Origin: JAMCRM01 sp041685075
Lineage (GTDB): Bacteria > Acidobacteriota > Terriglobia > Bryobacterales > Bryobacteraceae
Reading direction: 5' to 3'
Length of the DNA stretch: 6,914 nt
Assembly: GCA_041685075.1 (NCBI GenBank)
Contig: JAWLGN010000297.1
Coordinates: 1 to 6,914 of the forward strand
Made by a program: the position numbers and the translations under genes. The notes below the pieces were generated by a model. That model ran no database searches, was not told the DNA's origin, and saw only the letters and a program-made list of their open reading frames with translations. This document shows positions 1-5,364 of this stretch, one piece after another (within the stretch, counting starts at the first letter, position 1; every line of letters starts with the position of its first letter).

Positions 1-1025
1 GCGGGGTAGCGCACGGGAGAGCGGTGGATGATGCGGTCCGCGCCCGTCACGGTGATGCCCGGGGAGTCGGCCACCACCTGCGGCGCGGCCTTGAGCGGGA
101 GCGAGCCGGTGATCAACCAGCCCGCGGCAAGTAGAACGGTGAAGCATACCGCGATGGAGCCGATGAGACGGCGGCGGGACATGTCAACCTCCTTGATGAT
201 TGCGGCCACGCGCGCGGTGAGGTGGCGGCGCCGCAGGAACAGGGGCGCGGGCGCCAGGTCCAACTGGCGGCTCGCGCCGGACACGGTGAGCAGGGCGTCG
301 ATGTAGCGTTCGCGAGCGCCCGTGGCCCGCACGGTTTCGCGGTCCACAACCTGCTCGCGGGCAAGCTGCACCTGGCCCAGCACCCACCAGACGGCGGGGT
401 GGAACCAGAAGACCGCGCGGATACCTTCTTCAATGGCGGTGAACAGCCAGTCGCGCCGCTTGACGTGGAACAGCTCGTGGCAGACCATAGCGGCCTGGAG
501 TTGGGGGTCGCATTCGGTGAATCGTTCGGGAAGGAGCACCACGGGGTTGCGGAAGCCGAAGGTGACGGGGCCGGCCAGCGCGCCCGAGAGACGGATCTCG
601 GGAAAGACGCAGAGTTGCCGCTGGAGCAGGGCGATGGGCTCCGGTACCGGTTCGAGCGGACGCGCGCCGCGGCGGTAGCGGGCCAGACGCACGAGTCCCA
701 GGCCGAACCATGCGGCGCGCAGGAGGAAGCCCGCGGCTACGACCGCCGCCGCGGCATCCCCCGGACCGAAACGCCGCGCGGGCGCCGCCGGCGGGACGGA
801 TGCCGCGGGCGCGGCGGCCACCATCGGAGCAGGGGCGCCGGGTACGACCACCACTTCCCGCTGCCAGGGCTGAAGGAGCGGCAACAGCAGGCAGACCGCC
901 AGCAGCGCCTGCCAGTACATCAGCCGGGTGCGCGCGTTCAGCCGGACGGCCGCCGCCAGCAGCGCAGCCGCCGTTACCAGCAGCGCGATCTGGGCATTCC
1001 ACAGGACCAGGTTGCTCCACGTCAT
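1..1025 (-). CDS. BlaR1-like M56 membrane metallopeptidase with start of a TonB C-terminal domain (partial)
   Basis: The reading frame starts with ATG at 1025-1023 and stays open to the window edge, giving 341 residues without a stop, so the C-terminus is missing. Hydrophobic segments lie at about residues 6-27, 35-53 and 287-306. The zinc motif HELFH is at residues 183-187, followed by VKRRD as in BlaR1/MecR1 M56 peptidases; E224 in the later AREQVVD stretch is the likely third zinc ligand. After the last membrane segment there is no room for the penicillin-binding sensor domain of BlaR1. Instead residues 331-341 (RIIHRSPVRYP) resemble the opening of a TonB C-terminal domain. The ATG overlaps the repressor stop (ATGA), with a GGAG 8 bases upstream at 1034-1037, so translation is probably coupled. 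The expected role is sensing a signal at the membrane and cleaving the neighbouring BlaI-type repressor; the signal is unknown. M56 assignment is firm; the TonB tail rests on about ten residues. Confidence 0.88.
   Translation of the reverse strand, partial: MTWSNLVLWNAQIALLVTAAALLAAAVRLNARTRLMYWQALLAVCLLLPLLQPWQREVVVVPGAPAPMVAAAPAASVPPAAPARRFGPGDAAAAVVAAGFLLRAAWFGLGLVRLARYRRGARPLEPVPEPIALLQRQLCVFPEIRLSGALAGPVTFGFRNPVVLLPERFTECDPQLQAAMVCHELFHVKRRDWLFTAIEEGIRAVFWFHPAVWWVLGQVQLAREQVVDRETVRATGARERYIDALLTVSGASRQLDLAPAPLFLRRRHLTARVAAIIKEVDMSRRRLIGSIAVCFTVLLAAGWLITGSLPLKAAPQVVADSPGITVTGADRIIHRSPVRYP
187..194 (-). promoter_or_regulatory. Perfect Shine-Dalgarno inside the M56 gene, upstream of in-frame Met282
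   Basis: On the minus strand AAGGAGGT lies inside the M56 coding sequence, with 5 bases between the GGAGG core and an in-frame ATG at 182-180 (Met282). This is a full match to the 16S anti-Shine-Dalgarno and is stronger than the site at the gene's own start. A product beginning there would be MSRRR, one membrane segment (about 287-306) and the TonB-like tail. The bases also encode KEVDM in the long protein, so the match may be coincidental. Confidence 0.4.
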
Positions 1026-1396
1026 CGTTTCTTCTCCAGCAGGCGCTTGAGTTGTTCCAGTTCCTTGCGGCTCAGCTTGCGATCTTCCGCCAGGTGCACC
1101 AGCAGCGGTTCGGCCGAGCCGTTGAAAACGCGGTTGACGAAATCCCGCACCATGGCCCCCAATACCTGGTGCCGCGGTTTTGTGGGGCGATAGACGTAGG
1201 CGCGCTCCTGGCGGGTCTTCTCCAGGTAACCCTTCTGCTCCAGGATGTTCATCATGGTCATCACGGTGGTATAGGCGACCTTGCGGCGCTCCCGCTGGGC
1301 TTCGTAGATGTCCCGCACGGTGGCGGTCTCGCGCTCCCAGACGAGCTTCATGATCTCCAGTTCCTGGCTGGTGAGGGTGCCGGTCTTTCGTCGCAT
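1022..1396 (-). CDS. BlaI/MecI-family winged-helix transcriptional repressor
   Basis: A 124-residue protein, the usual length for BlaI/MecI repressors. The N-terminal half (about residues 7-70) is a winged helix: LTSQELEIMKLVWE opens helix 1, the ATVRDIYEAQRERRKVAYTTVMTMM stretch (about 25-49) covers the helix-turn-helix, and the wing contains YLEKTRQERAYVYRP. The C-terminal half (about 75-124) has the family's dimerisation region, with the FNGSAEPLLVHL and LSRKELEQLKRLLEKK segments; in staphylococcal BlaI the proteolytic cleavage site lies in the corresponding region. It represses its own operon as a dimer until the membrane peptidase, encoded directly downstream with a 4-base overlap, triggers its removal. 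The ATG at 1396-1394 has no Shine-Dalgarno and sits about 7 bases after a -10 element, so the message is probably leaderless. In this type of organism such pairs are not necessarily linked to beta-lactams; the regulated signal here is unknown. Confidence 0.93.
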   Translation of the reverse strand: MRRKTGTLTSQELEIMKLVWERETATVRDIYEAQRERRKVAYTTVMTMMNILEQKGYLEKTRQERAYVYRPTKPRHQVLGAMVRDFVNRVFNGSAEPLLVHLAEDRKLSRKELEQLKRLLEKKR

Positions 1397-1415
1397 ACTA
1401 ATTGTTTAGTACTAA
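1396..1415. promoter_or_regulatory. Putative BlaI-type operator, inverted TACTAA/TTAGTA half-sites
   Basis: Three half-sites occur in 20 bases on the plus strand: TACTAA at 1396-1401, TTAGTA at 1406-1411 and TACTAA at 1410-1415. The first two form a perfect inverted repeat with a 4-base TTGT spacer. The last two overlap as a perfect 10-base palindrome, TTAGTACTAA (1406-1415). It is one of the few AT-rich islands in the window and covers the -10 region and the first base of the blaI start codon. BlaI-family repressors bind dyad operators in this position, and binding here would block polymerase. It lies about 43 bases from the -10-like element of the divergent hydrolase gene, so an effect on that gene is possible but unproven. 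Confidence 0.6.
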
Positions 1416-1431
1416 CAAAGCCGCGTGTCAA
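1403..1431 (-). promoter_or_regulatory. Sigma-70-type promoter of the blaI-M56 operon
   Basis: On the minus strand a perfect -35 TTGACA (1431-1426) is followed after exactly 17 bases by TAAACA (1408-1403) in the -10 position. The -10 matches TATAAT at only three of six positions. Transcription would start about 7 bases further on, at or next to the repressor's ATG at 1396. The element overlaps the TACTAA/TTAGTA inverted repeats, as expected for an autorepressed operon. Confidence 0.6.
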
Positions 1432-1457
1432 GAGAAAAGTTGGGGCGGGCGGCGCGC

Positions 1458-1463
1458 TACCAT
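1458..1463 (+). promoter_or_regulatory. -10-like element TACCAT upstream of the hydrolase gene
   Basis: TACCAT matches TATAAT at four of six positions and ends 14 bases before the ATG at 1478, predicting a leader of only about 7-8 bases. No convincing -35 is visible at the usual distance. The same 14-base arrangement is seen ahead of the epimerase gene (TACAAT at 4298-4303). Confidence 0.3.
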
Positions 1464-1477
1464 GTCGGTTGTCAGCC

Positions 1478-3709
1478 ATGCGCACTCTCGTTGTTTTCCT
1501 GCTTGCCGTTACCGCCTTCGGCGCGGACGCCGCTGTTGAAGCGCGCCGCCGCGAGGCCCTCGACGTAATCCAGAAGGCGCTCTCCCCCACCAACCGGAAA
1601 CCCGGCGGGCGCATCAGCGCGCAGGACGCCACCTGGGAGGACTGGGTGCGGCGCACCGGCGAGCTACCGCCGGACTTCAGCGCCATGCCGTCGGTCCCGG
1701 AGTTGCCGGACCCGCTGGAGGGCGTCAAGACGCGCGCCGACTGGCCCGCGCGCCGGGCGTGGATCCGGGAGCAGTTCGAGCGCTGGGTGACGGGCCGGAT
1801 GCCGCCCAAACCCGACAACCTGCGGGCCGTCGTAACCGCTACCAGGAAAGAGGGCGAGGTCACGGTGCGGGAGGTGCGGCTGGAGTTCGGCCCCGGCCAC
1901 AGGGCCACCCTGCGGGTGCAACTCATGATGCCTCCCGGCAAGGGACCGTTCCCGGTCTTCCTGACCAACCATCCGCGCACGCGCCCCTGGGTGGCTACGG
2001 CCGTGCGGCGCGGCTACATCGCCGCCATCTACCACGCCACCGATCCGCGCTACGGCATTGGAGACGACTCCGACGGCTTCATCGAGGTCTACCCCGAGTA
2101 CGATTTCTCGTGCCTGGCGCGCTGGGCCTGGGCGGCCATGCGGGCGGTGGACTATCTCCACACGCTGCCGGAGGTGGACAAATCCGCCATAGGGATTACG
2201 GGGCACTCGCGCAACGGCAAGCAGGCGCTGATTGCGGCGGCCTTCGACGAGCGCATCGGCGCCGTGATTCCCTCGAGCGGCAACACCGGGGAGTGCGATC
2301 CCTGGCGCTACACCACCGACATGTTCGCCAACGAGACCATCGAGCAGATCACCGGCAGCTTTCCCCACTGGTTCCACCCGCGGCTGCGCTTTTTCGCCGG
2401 CCGGGAGGACAAGCTGCCGGTGGACCAGAATTCGCTGATGGCGCTGGTGGCGCCGCGCGGGCTGTTGATGTACTCGGCGTTTTCGGAAAGCCAGGGAAAT
2501 TCGTTCGGTTTCGAGCAGGCCTACCGCTCGGTGCGGCGGGTGTACGAATTCCTGGGGCAGCCGGAGAAGGCGGGGCTGCACCTGCGGGCGGGGGAACACG
2601 CCACCACTGCGGGCGATATCGAAAACTACATCGACTTCTTCGACACCGTCTTCAGGCGCAAGCAGTTTCCACGCTTTGAGACCTGGATCCACGGCTACAC
2701 CTTCGAGGACTGGCAGCGCGCGAGCGGCGAGCGCATCGACCCGCGCGCCTACCCGCGCCGCGAGACGGGCGGCGCTTATGCGGGCGACGCCGCGGTGCGG
2801 GAGCGCCTTCGCTGGCTGCTCGGGGAGGAGCCCGCGGGAGTGCGTTTCCCGGCTTCGCCCTCCGGCAGCGGGATGACCAACGAGGGCTGGCTGGCGCTGC
2901 TCTACCGGCGGCCGCTGAACGTTCCGGGCATGGAGCACCGGCACGTTTCCTTCGGCGACGACCTGCGCGGTGACCTCTATTACCCCGCGGGCGCGACGGG
3001 CCGGCGGCCGGTGGTGATCTGGCTGCATCCCTTCAGCTATCCCACGGGCTACTCGCGCTACGCGCGCAACCTGATTGCCGGGTTCGGCAAGCGCGGCCTG
3101 GCGGTCTTCGCCTTCGACCAGATCGGTTTCGGCACGCGCGTGGAACACGCCGCGCGGTTTTACGAACGCTATCCGCGGTGGTCGCTGCTGGGCAAGATGG
3201 TGGCGGATACGCGAGCGGCGGTGGACGCGCTCTCTGCCCTCGAGGGCATCGATAGCCACCGCATCTACCTGGCGGGCTATGCGCTGGGCGGCAAGGTGGC
3301 GCTGTTTACGGCGGCGCTCGAGGAGAAGGTGGCGGCTGCGGCCACGGTGGCGGGATTCACGCCGCTGCGGCTGGCGGGCGAGAGGAACATCGAGGGCGTC
3401 CGGATGTACTCGCACCTGCACGGCCTCCTTCCGCGGCTAGGCTTTTTCGCCGGCGAGGAGGCGCGTCTGCCGGTGGATTACGAGGAGGTGCTTGCCCTGG
3501 CGGTGCCGCGCCCGGTGCTGGTGGTGGCGCCCGAACTCGACCGCTACGCTCCGGTCGAGGACGTGCGGCGGGCGGTTGAAGCGGCGCGGCGTCACTCCCG
3601 CGCGGCGGGGCGCGAACCTCGCCTGGCGCTCGAAACGCCGCTCGATTTCAATCGCCTGCCGGCGGCTACCCAGGAGCGGGTGGCCGCGTGGCTGGCGGGG
3701 TTGCCGTAA
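1478..3709 (+). CDS. Secreted two-unit alpha/beta hydrolase: CE15 glucuronoyl-esterase-like N-half, degenerate C-half
   Basis: A 743-residue protein. The start is set at 1478 because it gives a signal peptide (MRTLVVFLLAVTAFGADA); the frame is open further upstream, but that would cross the divergent promoter and lack the signal. The first unit (about residues 60-400) carries G242-H-S-R-N-G-K248, the CE15-type nucleophile elbow with S244 as nucleophile and R245 in the oxyanion region, then PHWF (around 296-299), LPVDQ and LVAPR segments typical of bacterial CE15, and the likely catalytic H374 in GEHATT. E346 is a candidate acid. CE15 enzymes cleave ester bonds between lignin and glucuronoxylan. 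The second unit (about 470-743) has an alpha/beta-hydrolase fold with an HPFSYP strand end, FDQIGFG, and a D688 acid, but its elbow reads G600-Y-A-L-G-G605, with alanine 602 where serine belongs, and no obvious catalytic histidine near TPLDFNRL (about 720-727). The fold is well supported; the substrate is inferred. Confidence 0.85.
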   Translation: MRTLVVFLLAVTAFGADAAVEARRREALDVIQKALSPTNRKPGGRISAQDATWEDWVRRTGELPPDFSAMPSVPELPDPLEGVKTRADWPARRAWIREQFERWVTGRMPPKPDNLRAVVTATRKEGEVTVREVRLEFGPGHRATLRVQLMMPPGKGPFPVFLTNHPRTRPWVATAVRRGYIAAIYHATDPRYGIGDDSDGFIEVYPEYDFSCLARWAWAAMRAVDYLHTLPEVDKSAIGITGHSRNGKQALIAAAFDERIGAVIPSSGNTGECDPWRYTTDMFANETIEQITGSFPHWFHPRLRFFAGREDKLPVDQNSLMALVAPRGLLMYSAFSESQGNSFGFEQAYRSVRRVYEFLGQPEKAGLHLRAGEHATTAGDIENYIDFFDTVFRRKQFPRFETWIHGYTFEDWQRASGERIDPRAYPRRETGGAYAGDAAVRERLRWLLGEEPAGVRFPASPSGSGMTNEGWLALLYRRPLNVPGMEHRHVSFGDDLRGDLYYPAGATGRRPVVIWLHPFSYPTGYSRYARNLIAGFGKRGLAVFAFDQIGFGTRVEHAARFYERYPRWSLLGKMVADTRAAVDALSALEGIDSHRIYLAGYALGGKVALFTAALEEKVAAAATVAGFTPLRLAGERNIEGVRMYSHLHGLLPRLGFFAGEEARLPVDYEEVLALAVPRPVLVVAPELDRYAPVEDVRRAVEAARRHSRAAGREPRLALETPLDFNRLPAATQERVAAWLAGLP

Positions 3710-4195
3710 CTAGTATTCGTCGAAGCCGCGCGCCGGAGCGCGCCCGCCCTGCGCGCGCACTTCCATCGAGCGGATGCGCTCGTGGGTGGCGAGCACGTCG
3801 CGGTACTGGCGGTCCACGACCTCCTGTACGTCGGGAGGCAGGTCCCTGGCGAGCGCCTTGCGATAGGCCTCCACGGCGGCATCTTCGCCGCGCTCCACTT
3901 CGGCGATGATGGCGGCTTCGTTGTTGTTCGCCACGGCTTCTTTCAGGTTCATCCAGCCGCGGTGCAGCACGCCGGCCATGCTGCCGGCTTTGCGGGCGCG
4001 CCCGCCCATTTCGGTAATCAGCATCTGGAGCTCGCCGGCGAACCGGGAGCGCTCGCGCGCGTATTCCAGGAAGATTTCGCGCGTCTTCTGGTTGCGGGTC
4101 CCATCGGCCGCTGCGCGGAAACCCTGCTCGCCATCCTGGCAGGTCTCGATGAGATCGTTGAGTGTGGAGTAAACCTCGTCCGTGTCGGTGGCCAT
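3710..4195 (-). CDS. DUF2383 / PA2169-type four-helix-bundle protein
   Basis: A 161-residue soluble, strongly helical protein with no signal peptide or membrane segment. The opening (VYSTLNDLIETCQDGEQGFRAAA, about residues 8-30), the EYARERSRFAGELQ stretch, GSMAGVLHRGWMNLKEAV (about 71-88), the acidic VERGEDAAVEAYRKAL segment and LPPDVQEVVDRQY near the end are characteristic of the PA2169 family, which is ferritin-like in shape. Several acidic and histidine residues recur in the helices, but I cannot identify a definite metal site. The function of the family is not established; members are often described near stress genes. The start at 4195 has AGGGA on the minus strand about 7 bases upstream. 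Its TAG stop directly abuts the stop of the convergent hydrolase gene. The neighbours give no functional clue. Confidence 0.9.
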   Translation of the reverse strand: MATDTDEVYSTLNDLIETCQDGEQGFRAAADGTRNQKTREIFLEYARERSRFAGELQMLITEMGGRARKAGSMAGVLHRGWMNLKEAVANNNEAAIIAEVERGEDAAVEAYRKALARDLPPDVQEVVDRQYRDVLATHERIRSMEVRAQGGRAPARGFDEY

Positions 4196-4297
4196 ATCAT
4201 CCCTGCGGGGATGGACGCCGGTGGGTGGCCGGCGGTTGCCCGGGCCGGGGCGGCGGGGGTCCGTTTCACCCCAAAACCGGCGGAGGCCAAAGCCCGT

Positions 4298-4303
4298 TAC
4301 AAT
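4298..4303 (+). promoter_or_regulatory. -10 element TACAAT upstream of the epimerase gene
   Basis: TACAAT matches TATAAT at five of six positions and ends 14 bases before the ATG at 4318. The start of transcription would fall near 4310, giving a very short leader with no Shine-Dalgarno. No good -35 is present 17 bases upstream (AACCGG at 4275-4280). Confidence 0.4.
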
Positions 4304-4317
4304 ACGTGCAAGTCCAT

Positions 4318-5208
4318 ATGACCAGACTCACCCGGAGGCAACTGCTGGCGGGCGCCGCGGCAGCAGCCGCCGCGGGCGGCGCACAGGAGCGGACCCGCCC
4401 CATCATCTGCCTGTTTTCCAAGCATTTGCAGAAGCTCCCCTATACGGAGTTGGGCGGGATATTGAAGCAGCTTGGGTTTGAGGGCTGCGACCTGACGGTT
4501 CGGAAGGGCGGCCACGTGGAACCGGAACAGGCGCCCGTGGACCTGGTGCGGGCCATCGAGTGCATCCGGGCGGAGGGCGTGGAGGTGCCGATGATCACCA
4601 CCGACCTGACGTCGGCATCGGACCCGCGCGCGCGCAACGTGCTGGGGCTGGCCGGGCAGCAGTACATGAAAGTGCCGTTCTTCAAGCCGGGCTACTGGCG
4701 CTACGGGGGCGCGCCGGTGGAGGAGAAACTGGCGGAGGCGCGGCGCGACTTCGCCAGGCTGGTCTCGCTGGGCCGCGCCTTCGGCATAGCCGCCGGTTAT
4801 CACAACCACTCGGGCGATTACGTGGGGCAATCCGCCTTCGAGATCCGGGAGGTGCTGCGGGACCTCGATCCGCGCTGGGCGGGCTACTACTTCGACCCCT
4901 GCCATGCCACCATCGAGGGCGGGCGCGGCGGGTGGGAGGTGGCGCTCCGGCTGGCGCTGCCGCGCATCAATATGGTGGCGATGAAGGATTTCTACTGGGA
5001 GAAGGCGGGCGGCGAGTGGCGCCCCGTACAGTGTCCCATCGGGCAGGGCATGGTGAACTGGCCGGCGGTTTTCTCGGCGCTGGCGGCGGCGCGGTTCACC
5101 GGACCGCTCTCGCTGCACATCGAGTACCGGCCCAAGGATGAGCTGGCGGCCTTTGCGCGCGACCTGGAGTGGGTAAAGCAACAGGTGGCGGCCGCCTGGC
5201 ACTCCTGA
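4318..5208 (+). CDS. Tat-exported sugar phosphate isomerase/epimerase-like TIM-barrel protein
   Basis: A 296-residue protein of the xylose-isomerase-like TIM-barrel superfamily (AP endonuclease 2 / IolE-like). The N-terminus MTRLTRRQLLAGAAAAAAAGGA is a twin-arginine signal with T-R-R-Q-L-L, so the protein is exported folded, perhaps with its metal. This signal fixes the start at 4318; the frame is open upstream but longer forms would bury it. Visible landmarks are GFEGCDL (E55), YHNHSGDYVG (H162, H164), YFDPCHATIEGG (D193, H196, E200), VAMKDFYW (K223, D224), CPIGQGMVNW and the C-terminal LHIEY (E269). These fit a metal-dependent epimerase or isomerase, but the histidine usually seen in the HxKD motif is alanine here, so the metal site is not the standard one. 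The substrate cannot be named. It stands alone, 44 bases upstream of a tRNA gene. Family confidence is high; catalytic activity is uncertain. Confidence 0.88.
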   Translation: MTRLTRRQLLAGAAAAAAAGGAQERTRPIICLFSKHLQKLPYTELGGILKQLGFEGCDLTVRKGGHVEPEQAPVDLVRAIECIRAEGVEVPMITTDLTSASDPRARNVLGLAGQQYMKVPFFKPGYWRYGGAPVEEKLAEARRDFARLVSLGRAFGIAAGYHNHSGDYVGQSAFEIREVLRDLDPRWAGYYFDPCHATIEGGRGGWEVALRLALPRINMVAMKDFYWEKAGGEWRPVQCPIGQGMVNWPAVFSALAAARFTGPLSLHIEYRPKDELAAFARDLEWVKQQVAAAWHS

Positions 5209-5252
5209 GCACCCGCGGCGTGCGCGCGCGTGTAGTAGGCTAGGGAAATCGC

Positions 5253-5341
5253 GCCCGGGTGGCGAAACAGGCAGACGCAGCAGACTTAAAATCTGCTGGC
5301 CCGAAAGGGCCGTGCGGGTTCGAGTCCCGCCCCGGGCACCA
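5253..5341 (+). tRNA. tRNA-Leu (anticodon UAA)
   Basis: An 89-base class II tRNA with an encoded CCA end. The acceptor stem GCCCGGG (5253-5259) pairs with CCCGGGC (5331-5337), followed by A and CCA (5339-5341). The D arm has GCG/CGC around the AAACAGGCAGA loop. The anticodon stem GCAGA/TCTGC (5280-5284 and 5292-5296) encloses CTTAAAA, with anticodon TAA at 5287-5289, which reads UUA (and UUG by wobble). A long variable arm folds as GGCCC-GAAA-GGGCC, and the T arm GCGGG-TTCGAGT-CCCGC is canonical. UUA is a rare codon in so GC-rich a genome, so this is expected to be a low-use isoacceptor. Confidence 0.97.
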
Positions 5342-5364
5342 GATCGTGTTGGCGGCCGATGGTT

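Noticed and set aside
222..1193. A 323-codon plus-strand open frame across the M56 and blaI genes
   Set aside because: It is antisense to two well-recognised genes, its translation is low-complexity and rich in R, G and Q, and it resembles no family. High GC content produces such frames.
1348..1980. A 210-codon minus-strand open frame spanning the blaI start and the divergent hydrolase gene
   Set aside because: It crosses the promoter-operator region, has no family resemblance, and overlaps the signal-peptide region of the hydrolase on the opposite strand.
1664..3421. A 585-codon minus-strand open frame opposite the hydrolase gene
   Set aside because: The translation is dominated by R, A, H, V and P without recognisable domains; the plus strand carries a clear hydrolase with motifs over the same bases.
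4216..4234. CGCCGG/CCGGCG hairpin in the DUF2383 gene leader
   Set aside because: A 6-base GC-only stem is expected by chance at this base composition; no riboswitch-like or terminator context accompanies it.
5253..5364. tRNA-Leu as an integration site for a mobile element
   Set aside because: No integrase, no repeat of the tRNA 3' end elsewhere in the window, and the flanking gene is an ordinary TPR gene.
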